Of a stretch of DNA of 64,000 nucleotides, positions 1-7,753 are shown one piece after another (the first letter of the stretch is position 1; each line of letters opens with the position of its first letter). The notes below the pieces were generated by a model that saw only the letters and a list, made by a program, of their open reading frames with translations, did no database searches and had not been told where the DNA came from. Where the stretch lies: contig NZ_DS022294.1 in the NCBI RefSeq assembly GCF_000153765.1, positions 1,362,049 through 1,426,048 on the forward strand, written 5' to 3'. The DNA is from Mariprofundus ferrooxydans PV-1. GTDB taxonomy: Bacteria; Pseudomonadota; Zetaproteobacteria; Mariprofundales; Mariprofundaceae. A program made the translations under genes and the position numbers.

Positions 1-855
1 AATCTTACGCCACTCTACCCGAACGAACGGCTGAAAATGGAGATCGATGATCCGACGCATAAGGATATAACGGGCCGGATCATTGATATTGTATCACCGA
101 TCGGCAAGGGACAGCGAGCTCTGCTGGTTGCCCCTCCGCGTACCGGTAAAACAGTGATGATGCAGTCCATTGCCCACTCGATTGCCGCCAATCATCCGGA
201 AGTTGTGCTGATGGTGTTGCTGATTGATGAACGTCCTGAAGAAGTGACCGATATGAAACGCTCGGTGAAGGGCGAGGTGGTCTCATCGACCTTTGATGAG
301 CCGGCGCAGCGCCATGTTCAGGTCTCCGAGATGGTGATTGAGAAGGCCAAACGACTGGTAGAGCATGGCCGTGATGTGGTGATCCTGCTTGATTCGATCA
401 CCCGTTTGGCGCGTGCCTATAACACGGTAGTTCCATCTTCGGGTAAAATTCTGACCGGTGGTGTGGATGCCAATGCGTTGCATCGGCCAAAGCGTTTTTT
501 CGGTGCGGCGCGTAATATCGAAGGTGGCGGCAGTTTAACCATTATTGCCACGGCTCTGGTGGAAACAGGCTCCAAGATGGATGAGGTTATTTTCGAAGAG
601 TTCAAGGGTACGGGCAATATGGAGATCAAGCTTGATCGCAAGCTGACAGACAAGCGCGTGTTCCCGTCTATCGATATTGCTCCCTCCGGCACACGTAAGG
701 AAGAGCTGCTGACACCGCGTGAAGATCTGCAAAAAGTATGGATTCTGCGCAAGATACTCTCCCCGATGGGTACGATTGATGCGATGGAGTTTCTGATCGA
801 CAAGCTGGGACCAACAAAAAATAATGCCGAATTCTTTGATCGGATGAATCAGTAA
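1..855 (+). CDS. rho: Transcription termination factor Rho, 3' part
   Basis: Hexameric RNA-dependent ATPase and translocase that ends transcription of untranslated RNA. The frame is already open at base 1 (codons before the first ATG at 37 read [12 protein letters not shown], a conserved Rho stretch), so the N-terminal RNA-binding domain lies outside the window and 284 codons of the RecA-type motor are seen. Visible signatures are Walker A APPRTGKT, Walker [10 protein letters not shown], the Q-loop GGVDANAL, the R-loop KGTGNMEI and a conserved C-terminal SGTRKEELL. The C-terminus looks complete (FFDRMNQ). The gene is followed by a run of hairpins and an intrinsic terminator. Identity is certain; only the 5' end is missing. 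Confidence 0.98.
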   Translation, partial: NLTPLYPNERLKMEIDDPTHKDITGRIIDIVSPIGKGQRALLVAPPRTGKTVMMQSIAHSIAANHPEVVLMVLLIDERPEEVTDMKRSVKGEVVSSTFDEPAQRHVQVSEMVIEKAKRLVEHGRDVVILLDSITRLARAYNTVVPSSGKILTGGVDANALHRPKRFFGAARNIEGGGSLTIIATALVETGSKMDEVIFEEFKGTGNMEIKLDRKLTDKRVFPSIDIAPSGTRKEELLTPREDLQKVWILRKILSPMGTIDAMEFLIDKLGPTKNNAEFFDRMNQ

Positions 856-867
856 CAGCTGATTTGG

Positions 868-932
868 CACCCGAACAGGTGGGGCGAAAGCCCTGAGGGC
901 TACGATAGCCCGAATCAAAGCGCCTCCAGCGC
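868..932 (+). other. Four consecutive hairpins in the rho 3' UTR
   Basis: Four short perfect stems stand almost end to end: CACC/GGTG (868-881), GGGC-GAAA-GCCC with a GNRA tetraloop (882-893), GGGCT/AGCCC (897-911) and GCGC/GCGC (920-932). They lie between the rho stop codon and the terminator at 977-1010, in a convergent intergenic region with no ORF that looks real. The structure is seen directly; its role is unknown. It does not match a riboswitch consensus I know. It could protect the rho mRNA 3' end or be part of a 3'-UTR-derived small RNA. Confidence 0.45.
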
Positions 933-976
933 GCCGTTCTTCTCTACTCAAATATGGATGAGGCCGGAAGATCTGG

Positions 977-1010
977 AAGGAGGGATCAACAACCAGAACC
1001 CTCCTTTTTT
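977..1010 (+). terminator. Intrinsic terminator of rho
   Basis: An 8-bp stem AAGGAGGG (977-984) / CCCTCCTT (999-1006), loop of 14 nt, runs into six consecutive T on the + strand. The opposite strand has no T tract after the stem, so it serves rho and not the convergent HAD gene. Confidence 0.8.
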
Positions 1011-1018
1011 CGACATGA

Positions 1019-1645
1019 CTAGATGCCGAGAGAGTCGGGCAGGTGATGGAATGTCGGGATATGATAATCCCATTCACCACTAGCCTCATGGCATATATGC
1101 ACCGTCTTGCAGCCGAGTTCGCGCGCAGCTTGCAGATTATCTGCCATATCATCCACAACCAGCGTGCGTGCAGGCAGCGCACCTTCGAGTGAAATCAGCC
1201 TGGCCAGTGTTTCTGATGACGGTTTCGGGATATAGTGATTGAATCGTATATCGTAGATACGCTGAAAGTGGTGGGCAATGCCGAGAGCTGCGAGAATACG
1301 CTCTGCATGCTCGCGGATGCCGTTGGTATGAATGACCTTGTGATAAGGCAGGCGTGAGAGCGCATCATCCAGCGCATAATCGACGGTCAATATCTGATGG
1401 GCATCCACATCGTGAACATCATGCAGAAAAGCTTCCGGCTCCATATCGTGATGCAGCATCATACCGCGCAGGGTGGTGCCGTACTCTTTCCAGTATTTCA
1501 CTCGCAGGCGATCAGCCTCTTCCCTCTCTACGCCCAGCTCTCTGGCGACAAATGCGGTCATGCGCTTGTCCATACGCGCAAATACACCGCTGTCGGCGGC
1601 ATAGAGGGTGTTATCCAGATCAATGACGGCTAAATCAAATGGCAT
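1019..1645 (-). CDS. HAD-family pyrimidine 5'-nucleotidase-like hydrolase
   Basis: A 208-aa haloacid-dehalogenase-fold phosphatase. Motif I is DLDNT (catalytic Asp9 and Asp11), motif II is the Thr in HTNG, the motif III lysine sits in YIPKPS, and motif IV is VVDDMADN. The sequence around motif I (DLDNTLY) and the all-helical cap resemble the SDT1/pyrimidine 5'-nucleotidase group, which dephosphorylates UMP/CMP. In some bacteria relatives act as house-cleaning phosphatases. Substrate cannot be read from sequence alone. The gene is convergent with rho and divergent from the small gene at 1826. Start is the ATG at 1645; no obvious alternative is nearby. Confidence 0.85.
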   Translation of the reverse strand: MPFDLAVIDLDNTLYAADSGVFARMDKRMTAFVARELGVEREEADRLRVKYWKEYGTTLRGMMLHHDMEPEAFLHDVHDVDAHQILTVDYALDDALSRLPYHKVIHTNGIREHAERILAALGIAHHFQRIYDIRFNHYIPKPSSETLARLISLEGALPARTLVVDDMADNLQAARELGCKTVHICHEASGEWDYHIPTFHHLPDSLGI

Positions 1646-1825
1646 GTGCTCATGCTAGCAGGGGTAGCGTAGTACAAATAGTGCGCATCTGGGGGGAAAA
1701 ACGACGCTTGTGAGTATCTGGCGCTGATCACTATCCTCAAAATGGCTTGATAATTTCACCGGTGTTTACCTTTGCCTGTTGCCAGGGGCACTGTGTGAAA
1801 TGATGCTGATGACAGGAGTAATATT

Positions 1826-2245
1826 ATGGATGCCAAGATCAACCGTTCACATATCGGAAAGGAAATATTAACTACGATTGCTGCCAGCAATATTGAAACC
1901 CGGGTTTATGACGGACGCTTTGTAGAAGGTCCGCATGCGCAGGAATATGGTGCGGTGCTGCATGAACATACAGACATTTACCGCCTCTATTACAGCTTTC
2001 ATGGCGTCGGTGTGGATATTATTGCACACAATATTCATCTTGTTCTTACGACCAGCGACTATGGTACACCGTTGCATGAGTATATGTGGCTGTTTATCGG
2101 CCAGTCAGCTGTGGGCAGAATATTCAGTGAGGAGGTGATTCCCGAGTATGCACGCATCATGATTTCACAAAGGATGCTGCATGAGCATCACCATCTGGCG
2201 CATGCATTCCTGCACCAGATCGATAAAATCATATGCGATGACTAA
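1826..2245 (+). CDS. Hypothetical protein with His-rich C-terminus
   Basis: A 139-aa protein I do not recognise. The start is supported by ACAGGAG about 7 nt before the ATG. It has no signal peptide and no membrane segment. It is rich in aromatic residues and histidine; the C-terminal quarter contains a histidine cluster (HEHHHLAHAFLHQ) that could bind a metal or simply lie along one helix. Codon use is like its neighbours. It stands alone, divergent from the HAD gene and convergent with the SRP RNA gene, so context gives no functional hint. Confidence 0.7.
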   Translation: MDAKINRSHIGKEILTTIAASNIETRVYDGRFVEGPHAQEYGAVLHEHTDIYRLYYSFHGVGVDIIAHNIHLVLTTSDYGTPLHEYMWLFIGQSAVGRIFSEEVIPEYARIMISQRMLHEHHHLAHAFLHQIDKIICDD

Positions 2246-2301
2246 ATAAAGGAAGTAAAAAAAACGGGTGGTTGCGGCAGCGTGTTATGTGCAAAAAATG
2301 C

Positions 2302-2411
2302 GCCGTCCGGGCCAAACTGAACCGCAACGCGTGTCATCCCGCTGCCGCTGCTTCCTTCCGGACCTGACGGGGTTCACGGGGGTTCACCGTGCGGGGCTCA
2401 ACCCGGACGAC
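2302..2411 (-). ncRNA. ffs: Signal recognition particle (4.5S) RNA
   Basis: The minus strand carries the SRP RNA apical core GGTCAGGTCCGGAAGGAAGC, including the GGAA tetraloop region bound by Ffh. The two ends of the transcript pair over about 12 bp (GTCGTCCGGG at 2411-2402 with CCCGGACGGC at 2311-2302), giving a 110-nt hairpin of the short bacterial type without an Alu domain. Directly after the 3' end the minus strand reads GCATTTTTT, so the closing stem doubles as a terminator. It is the RNA partner of Ffh, whose gene lies at 37352 in this same window. Confidence 0.95.
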
Positions 2412-2422
2412 ACCTGGGTTCC

Positions 2423-2451
2423 ACCTTAAGTGGAAACTGGTGGTGAGACAA
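2423..2451 (-). promoter_or_regulatory. Probable sigma-70 promoter of the SRP RNA
   Basis: On the minus strand TTGTCT (2451-2446) and TAAGGT (2428-2423) are separated by 17 bp. The predicted start is near 2416, about 5 nt before the paired 5' end of the SRP RNA. Both boxes are imperfect matches, so this rests largely on position. Confidence 0.45.
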
Positions 2452-2461
2452 AAGCCTCACG

Positions 2462-2610
2462 AAACTTGAGATATTGGACAGGCTGAGAGGGATTGATTCG
2501 GATCATCCATGATCCTCACCCTTTGGGCAGTCTGGCGACTGTCTAAATCGGCAATCGTGCCGATTTATCGAACCCTCAGCGAGTGTTCTCACACCCTCTA
2601 TCTCAAGTTT
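2462..2610. ncRNA. Candidate structured RNA, unassigned
   Basis: A 149-bp element closed by a perfect 12-bp inverted repeat (AAACTTGAGATA at 2462-2473, its complement at 2599-2610). Inside is a second stem (GCTGA..GGG at 2482-2491 with CCCTCAGC at 2573-2580). Three hairpins follow: GGATCAT/ATGATCC (2500-2515), CAGTC/GACTG (2528-2541) and a 10-bp stem TAAATCGGCA/TGCCGATTTA (2544-2567). Together they make a four-way, cloverleaf-like fold. It contains no ORF that looks real and sits between tRNA-Ser and the SRP RNA gene. Strand is uncertain. I could not match it to 6S RNA, RNase P, tmRNA or a riboswitch. Confidence 0.5.
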
Positions 2611-2651
2611 AAATGAACGGGGCGCTACAAAAGCGCTCCGTTCGTTTAAAC
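2608..2651. repeat. 19-bp inverted repeat between tRNA-Ser and the candidate RNA
   Basis: Two 19-nt arms (2608-2626 and 2633-2651) pair around a 6-nt loop at 17 of 19 positions. Both exceptions are G-T pairs when the + strand is transcribed, but A-C mismatches on the minus strand. The arm at 2651 abuts the CCA end of tRNA-Ser. There is no T tract, so it is not a classical terminator. It may be a processing signal or part of the adjacent RNA. Confidence 0.55.
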
Positions 2652-2741
2652 TGGCGGAGAGAGAGGGATTCGAACCCTCGGTACGCTTTCACGTACACAC
2701 GCTTTCCAGGCGTGCTCCTTCGACCGCTCAGACATCTCTCC
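2652..2741 (-). tRNA. tRNA-Ser (anticodon GGA)
   Basis: A 90-nt tRNA with the long variable arm typical of class II tRNAs. The acceptor stem GGAGAGA (2741-2735) pairs with TCTCTCC (2662-2656), the discriminator base is G and CCA is encoded (2654-2652). The anticodon loop is CTGGAAA, giving anticodon GGA for serine codons UCC/UCU. The T-arm GGGTTCGAATCCC is canonical. Confidence 0.98.
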
Positions 2742-2765
2742 ATATCCCTTTTTACGGGGCGGCGG

Positions 2766-2794
2766 ATAGTAAGGTTCAACGCCCTGATCCGCAA
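2766..2794 (-). promoter_or_regulatory. Sigma-70-type promoter of tRNA-Ser with GC-rich discriminator
   Basis: On the minus strand TTGCGG (2794-2789) and TACTAT (2771-2766) are separated by exactly 17 bp. They are followed by a CCGCCGCCCC discriminator before the tRNA at 2741. GC-rich discriminators are typical of stable-RNA promoters under stringent control. The boxes lie between the lapD stop and the tRNA, so the tRNA need not depend on lapD read-through. Confidence 0.6.
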
Positions 2795-2807
2795 GAAAGA
2801 TTTAGTT

Positions 2808-4748
2808 TCACTCTTTCAGAGGTGCAGGCTCACCGAAGTAGTAACCCTGCATGGCATTGATCCCCAGAGCCTGCATGGTTTCAGCATCGGCCGCTGTTTC
2901 TATCTGTTCAGCGATGATTTCGATATCCAGTCCGTGGGCAATATCGGCCACTGTTTGCAGGAAGAAACGGTTGTCATTGTTGACGGTAATGTCGCGTGTA
3001 TAGCTGCCGCTGAGCTTGATATAATCCACTTTCAGCTGACGCATAGTCTGGAATGAGCTGAGCCTGGTGCCAAAATGTTCCATGACGACCTTGCCGCGAT
3101 GAGCATGTATCAGTGCGATGAAAGCCGTGGCCTGTTCGATTTGTTGCAGCAGACCATGCTCGCTGATCTCGAACAGTAGATGGCCGTCCGTATCGCCATG
3201 GTGGTTAAGATGATTTTCCAGCCAGCTAATGAATGACGGATTATTGATCGAGTGTGGGGAGAGGTTGACGGCCAGTGGCGACGTTGTGGCGTGACCGGCT
3301 TCGATCAGGCCGGTTGCCCGTGTGATGACAAACTGATCCAGTGTTGTATTGAGCTCCAGTCTGTCGGCCATAGAGGTGAAGACGCCGGGGGTGGCAAGTA
3401 TGTTACCGTCCTGGTCCTGAATGCGAATCCGTAACTCTGTGTAGAGCACCTGTCGTTGCAGGTTGAAAACCGGTTGCGCTAACAGGTGAATATCGTTGTT
3501 GAGCATGGCCTTCTCGATGAGCTGTTTCCATGCGATATTACCCGGTACTTCGCTTTTTTTGCTTTGAATCACGAAGCCGTTTCCGCCCAGATGAGATGCT
3601 TCTGCAAGGGCTGCGTCGGCATCACTCATGATTTCACTCATGGTGCTGGTCTCATGAAATAACGCAATACCGGTGTGAGCCAGCTCCGCCATATCGATGG
3701 TGTTTGCCAACCGGTTTATCGCATTGCTTATGCTCTGCCCAAATTCAGCCGCCTTGTCGCTATCGACCAGCGGTAAAATAACGCCAAAATCAGTATCTGT
3801 GATACGAGCCGCAGTGGACATGTGGTAGGCGTTAGCCGTCAGGCTGATTTTTTTCGCGATATCGATTAGTAAATCATCACCGGCCTGAATGCCATGGAGC
3901 CGGTTATAATCGGCAAAACCACTGATCCGGATGACGGCAAGTGAACCTGTCCCACCCTGTTCCTTGTCATGGATGATATTCTCCAGCATGGCATTAAATG
4001 CCCGGCGATTTGCCAATCCGGTCAAGCTGTCGTCAAGCGAGTCCCGGCGCATCTGTTCTGCCTGAGTGGTCAGTTCATTGATGATTCCCTGGACTTTGGC
4101 GGACATTTTGTTCATAGCCAGTACCACGCGCCTTAACTCGCGTGTGCGTGGAAGATGCTCCTGAATCGGAAAACCTCTTTCACAGATAGCCATAGCCTGT
4201 TTCTCAACGGCATTTAATGGGCGAAGAATGGTTCTGAGAATCAGCAGCACAGCTACCAGGGATGCCATAAATGCGAGCGATGACCATAACAACGTTTGCA
4301 GCGTGGTTTCCCATAATTTTTGGTAGGCAAATCCCGGATGGGCGACAAGGGTGAGGCGACCGGCCTGGGCCCAACCCGTGGTAATGAGTGATTCTGCCTT
4401 TGGTGTTTGCAGGCTCAGATGATCAATAAACCACTGTGGAACCCCTTCAATGTGCGATGTGTTTTCGCGCGAAATCAATACCTTGCCGGTCATGGTGGTC
4501 AGCAGAAGCGATTTGTAATAGCCGCTGTCAAAAGCGGCACTGACCATGGTGTCCATGGCCGCTATATCTCCGTGCTGCATATGGGGCACGAGCGACAGAC
4601 CGAGTGAATCGGCTGCATTTTGTGTCTGTGTTGCCAGTTGCAACAACAGATAGGAGCGGGTGTTGTCCACGGAGATCCAGATTGTACCTGAGAAGATCAG
4701 AAATACTGTGATGGAGATAAGGGTCATGAGTTGACGGGAGAGTGTCAT
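2808..4748 (-). CDS. lapD: LapD-like c-di-GMP receptor, degenerate GGDEF-EAL
   Basis: A 646-aa inner-membrane receptor. An N-terminal transmembrane helix (about residues 5-27), a periplasmic LapD/MoxY-type domain and a second helix (about 150-172) lead into a HAMP region and then GGDEF and EAL domains. Both catalytic motifs are broken: the GGDEF site reads TDTDF and the EAL signature reads ELRIR. This matches LapD, which binds c-di-GMP at the EAL domain without cleaving it and then sequesters the protease LapG through its periplasmic domain. The gene starts 9 bp after lapG, an operon arrangement. No LapA-type adhesin lies in the window. Confidence 0.9.
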   Translation of the reverse strand: MTLSRQLMTLISITVFLIFSGTIWISVDNTRSYLLLQLATQTQNAADSLGLSLVPHMQHGDIAAMDTMVSAAFDSGYYKSLLLTTMTGKVLISRENTSHIEGVPQWFIDHLSLQTPKAESLITTGWAQAGRLTLVAHPGFAYQKLWETTLQTLLWSSLAFMASLVAVLLILRTILRPLNAVEKQAMAICERGFPIQEHLPRTRELRRVVLAMNKMSAKVQGIINELTTQAEQMRRDSLDDSLTGLANRRAFNAMLENIIHDKEQGGTGSLAVIRISGFADYNRLHGIQAGDDLLIDIAKKISLTANAYHMSTAARITDTDFGVILPLVDSDKAAEFGQSISNAINRLANTIDMAELAHTGIALFHETSTMSEIMSDADAALAEASHLGGNGFVIQSKKSEVPGNIAWKQLIEKAMLNNDIHLLAQPVFNLQRQVLYTELRIRIQDQDGNILATPGVFTSMADRLELNTTLDQFVITRATGLIEAGHATTSPLAVNLSPHSINNPSFISWLENHLNHHGDTDGHLLFEISEHGLLQQIEQATAFIALIHAHRGKVVMEHFGTRLSSFQTMRQLKVDYIKLSGSYTRDITVNNDNRFFLQTVADIAHGLDIEIIAEQIETAADAETMQALGINAMQGYYFGEPAPLKE

Positions 4749-4757
4749 AATCGACTC

Positions 4758-5447
4758 CTATTGTGTCATGCTTTTGGCAGTATAGCTACGACCACGTTCG
4801 CGCTGCTGCATACGTAAATTCAGATCGCGCCACAGGTTGATGCGCTGAGAACCGCCGGTGACCAGGCGGCCTTGCCCCCGCTCCTTGGACATCCACAGGT
4901 TGCTACCGTTGAAACTGTAAACAGGCAACAGGTCGGTACGCCGGGATGCCGGTTCAATGTCGGGGATGAGGTTGTCAAGAATCAGTGGGTCGCTTTGCGG
5001 GGTTTCATACCAGGCGAGCACCATATGAGCCTCATTCAGGCGCAAGGCTTTGACATAGGTGATACGCAGGTGATCGTCAGGTACGCCCATCTCGCGCAGG
5101 GTAAAGTACTTGGCGATGGAAAAATCTTCACAGTCACCGCCATTGGAGGCCAGAAATTCAACCGGTGTGGCCCAATAATCCGTGCGATGCCAATGCTGAA
5201 GGTCTGAGACAAAGGGTATATGGTTGAAGAAATCATTGACCGTGTGAATGCGATCCCGCTCGCTGGTATGATGTATCTGGGCGGACTCAATCAGATGTTG
5301 CCAGTCAACCACCCGCTCTTTGGCGCTGTTGCCGTATTTCTGTGCTATCTGAGCGAGAAACTCGGGTGTGAAAGTGTCATTGTCGGCCGTTGCAGCCGTT
5401 GCTACGAGTACCATAACCAGGAGCAGGAGGCGGTGAACGCAGCTCAT
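4758..5447 (-). CDS. lapG: LapG-like periplasmic cysteine protease
   Basis: A 229-aa transglutaminase-like cysteine protease of the LapG (C93) family. It has a signal peptide (about residues 1-21) and the catalytic triad Cys106 (in GGDCEDF), His141 (in NEAHMVL) and Asp158 (in ILDNL). LapG cuts the N-terminal region of giant RTX/LapA adhesins to release cells from surfaces when c-di-GMP is low. The gene directly precedes lapD on the same strand, so effector and inhibitor are co-transcribed. The substrate adhesin must be encoded elsewhere. Confidence 0.9.
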   Translation of the reverse strand: MSCVHRLLLLVMVLVATAATADNDTFTPEFLAQIAQKYGNSAKERVVDWQHLIESAQIHHTSERDRIHTVNDFFNHIPFVSDLQHWHRTDYWATPVEFLASNGGDCEDFSIAKYFTLREMGVPDDHLRITYVKALRLNEAHMVLAWYETPQSDPLILDNLIPDIEPASRRTDLLPVYSFNGSNLWMSKERGQGRLVTGGSQRINLWRDLNLRMQQRERGRSYTAKSMTQ

Positions 5448-5585
5448 ACGAGTGACGAGCAGGTATTAGGCATGACATCAGGCATGGGCGGGTTTGCATG
5501 TATGCCCAAACACAGCTGATCGAGGCGTTGCCTTAGGCTGCTTGAGATATAGCTGGAAGTGAGTCATAGGATGAAGCATATATGA

Positions 5586-5628
5586 AAATATTGAGGGTGA
5601 AAGCAGTGTGCCTCCACCCTCAATATTT
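5586..5628 (-). terminator. Terminator after flgE
   Basis: A perfect 14-bp inverted repeat (5586-5599 with 5615-5628; arms AAATATTGAGGGTG and its complement) around a 15-nt loop stands 22 bp after the flgE stop. The AT-rich outer stem ends in TTT on the minus strand and on the + strand. It most likely closes the fliK-flgD-flgE transcript and insulates lapG from it. Confidence 0.75.
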
Positions 5629-5649
5629 AGATTATGCAAAACTCAAGAA

Positions 5650-7053
5650 TCAGCGCTTGAGCTGCATTAATGATGAAAGCATCTGATCCGTGGTCAGGAT
5701 GGTCTTGGAGTTTGCTTCATAGCCACGCTGAACAACGATCAATTTCACGAATTCGGCAGCCAGATCCACATTGGATTGCTCCAAGCCGTACGGCGTAATC
5801 GTGCCCATGCCGCCGTTGCCGGGTTTTTCCAGTACAGGGGAGCCGGACTGAATGGTTTCCTGCATCAGATTCCCGCCGACATGGTTGAGTACGGCATCAT
5901 TGGGGAATTTGGCCAGAGCGACCTGAAACAGGGCACGGCGCTGGCCGTTAGTGAATGTGCCGGAAACGGTTCCGGAGGAGTCTGTGGTCAAGGTATCCAG
6001 GAAGCCAGCAGCATAACCGTCTTTTGACACTTGTCGGGTGGCAAAAGCGCCTGCCATCTGTACCGTGGCATCAAGACCGGTGCCTGTAATGCCCTGGGAA
6101 TCGGCCGTTGCGACAGGGTAGAGTGTGCCTTGACCTGCAGCATTGCCGAAGTTCAGTGTGATGGTGCTGGCTGCGGAGCCCGACCAGTTAAACGTAGCCG
6201 GAGGGGCATTTTCCTGTACCAGTTCGCCGGCCGGGCCGAAGACTAGCGTCTGTGTGCCGATGGCTGTGACGGTACCACCGGCACTGACGGTCGATGCGGT
6301 GGGGGCGCCTACTTCGGTGGGGGTACCGGCTGTGCCGCCGACAATTTCCTTACCATCGACAGATGTATGATAGTCCCAGACATTATTGCCGGCTGCATCC
6401 TGTCCCATGCGTGTGAACTGCTGGCTGACGACATGGGTGGCTCCCAATGCATCAAATACGGTCACGTCGGATTTGAAATGGAATGTGGCTGGGTCAGCTG
6501 GGTTGAAAACGGTGCCGGTCGGTAGCACTGGTGCGGTGGAGTCGAGCGTGAGTGACGAGGTGACATTGGCGGTTGATTTTGCCTGGGCTGCCAGATTGCC
6601 GAATGAAAGGTCAGTGGCGCTTCCAATGGCTTTCCCGGAGAGGGGGTCGATAGCATAGCCCTGAACAATATTGCCACCGCCATCAATCAGGTTGAAGTTT
6701 TTGTCCAGCTGGAAGGAGCCGGCACGGGAGTAGCTGGTCTGATTGGTAGCCGGATCCCGCAAGGCGAACAGGCCATTGCCGTTAATAGCCATATCCGTTG
6801 CACTGGATGTGTTCTGAATGGATCCCTGCATCTGGTTACGAGAGATGGTGCCGATTTTGACACCATTACCGACTTGTTGAGAGCCCGTGCTGGACACACC
6901 AATCGTCTGGGACAATACGTCCGTGAAGCTGACGCTTTGGCTTTTGAAGCCGATAGAGTTGACGTTGGCAATATTGTCACCTACGACACGCACAGCCTCG
7001 CCGAATGAAGTTAAGCCACTTGCGCCTGAAAATAATGCATTATAAATACCCAT
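5650..7053 (-). CDS. flgE: Flagellar hook protein FlgE
   Basis: A 467-aa hook subunit exported by the flagellar type III system and polymerised under the FlgD cap. The N-terminal rod/hook signature (GASGLTSFGEAVRVVGDNIANVNSIGFK) and the C-terminal helix (NVDLAAEFVKLIVVQRGYEANSKTILTTD, split here by description) are both present. The middle is Gly/Ala/Thr-rich as in other FlgE proteins. It is the last gene of fliK-flgD-flgE, 24 bp after flgD, and is followed by a strong terminator. Length is usual for FlgE. Confidence 0.95.
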   Translation of the reverse strand: MGIYNALFSGASGLTSFGEAVRVVGDNIANVNSIGFKSQSVSFTDVLSQTIGVSSTGSQQVGNGVKIGTISRNQMQGSIQNTSSATDMAINGNGLFALRDPATNQTSYSRAGSFQLDKNFNLIDGGGNIVQGYAIDPLSGKAIGSATDLSFGNLAAQAKSTANVTSSLTLDSTAPVLPTGTVFNPADPATFHFKSDVTVFDALGATHVVSQQFTRMGQDAAGNNVWDYHTSVDGKEIVGGTAGTPTEVGAPTASTVSAGGTVTAIGTQTLVFGPAGELVQENAPPATFNWSGSAASTITLNFGNAAGQGTLYPVATADSQGITGTGLDATVQMAGAFATRQVSKDGYAAGFLDTLTTDSSGTVSGTFTNGQRRALFQVALAKFPNDAVLNHVGGNLMQETIQSGSPVLEKPGNGGMGTITPYGLEQSNVDLAAEFVKLIVVQRGYEANSKTILTTDQMLSSLMQLKR

Positions 7054-7077
7054 GATAGTCTCCTTATAAGTCCTTTT

Positions 7078-7743
7078 TTATAGTCTGATTTCAGTGATGT
7101 TGGCTTGTGAGCTGGCAATGCCGCCAATGATCATTGTTGTGCCATTTGCCGAGAAACGTACGGCATCGACAGTGCCGGATTGTTCGATATGAGATGTGAC
7201 TGCTGCTCCCTGAGCATCGGTTGCCTGAACATTAATGGTGTATTTTCCCTGTGCGGCTGCAGCGCCACTGTCGGTGATACCATCCCAGCTTAAATTACTG
7301 CCACCTGCAGGCAGGTTCTTCAGGTTAATGGTGCGTACCGGCGTGCCGGTGCTATCGGATACGGTGATCTGAGCTTGTGCCGCAGGGTGATCGGTAACAA
7401 CAGAGAAATTCGATGCTGTACCGGTATAGTTAATCTGGTCTTGTTGTACTGTGACGTTTTTGCCAAGGTAACTGGCACCATTGCTGGATGTTGCCTTCTG
7501 CGTGCTGCTTGCATCTACCAACTGCTGAAGCAGAGCATTGCTGCTGGTTTGTTGCTCAACCATATTGAACTGAGCCAGCTGGCTGGACATCTGCGTTGGA
7601 TCCTGCGGTTTGAGCGGGTTCTGATTCTGCATCTGGGCCACCAGAAGTTTAAGAAAAATATCTTTTTTACCCAGATCATTTTGTGTGGTTCTTGTTGTCT
7701 GGGCAGCCTGGCCGGATGCGGTGGCGGCTGTAGGTGTGAGCAT
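7078..7743 (-). CDS. flgD: Flagellar hook cap / assembly protein FlgD
   Basis: A 221-aa scaffold that caps the growing hook. The conserved N-terminal segment FLKLLVAQMQNQNPLKP with QDPTQMSSQLAQFNMVEQ identifies FlgD. The rest is a beta-rich Ig/tudor-like region with the Gly-rich SWDG turn. It lies between fliK and flgE, 10 bp after fliK, which is the usual hook-gene order in many proteobacteria. Confidence 0.95.
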   Translation of the reverse strand: MLTPTAATASGQAAQTTRTTQNDLGKKDIFLKLLVAQMQNQNPLKPQDPTQMSSQLAQFNMVEQQTSSNALLQQLVDASSTQKATSSNGASYLGKNVTVQQDQINYTGTASNFSVVTDHPAAQAQITVSDSTGTPVRTINLKNLPAGGSNLSWDGITDSGAAAAQGKYTINVQATDAQGAAVTSHIEQSGTVDAVRFSANGTTMIIGGIASSQANITEIRL

Positions 7744-7753
7744 ATATATCCTC

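Noticed and set aside
880-935. c-di-GMP-I-like sequence CAAAGCGCCTCC after rho
   Set aside because: Only the CAAAG-CCTCC phrase is similar; the paired helices and conserved strands of the riboswitch are missing and it is not upstream of a gene.
535-1182. A 215-aa frame on the minus strand overlapping rho and the HAD gene
   Set aside because: Antisense shadow of rho with no protein-like composition; it also crosses the terminator.
2462-2610. A miniature transposable element (12-bp terminal inverted repeats)
   Set aside because: There is no target-site duplication at the flanks, no second copy in the window, and the internal hairpins point to an RNA.
2462-2610. 6S RNA
   Set aside because: 6S RNA is a long rod with a central bubble; this element branches into three hairpins.
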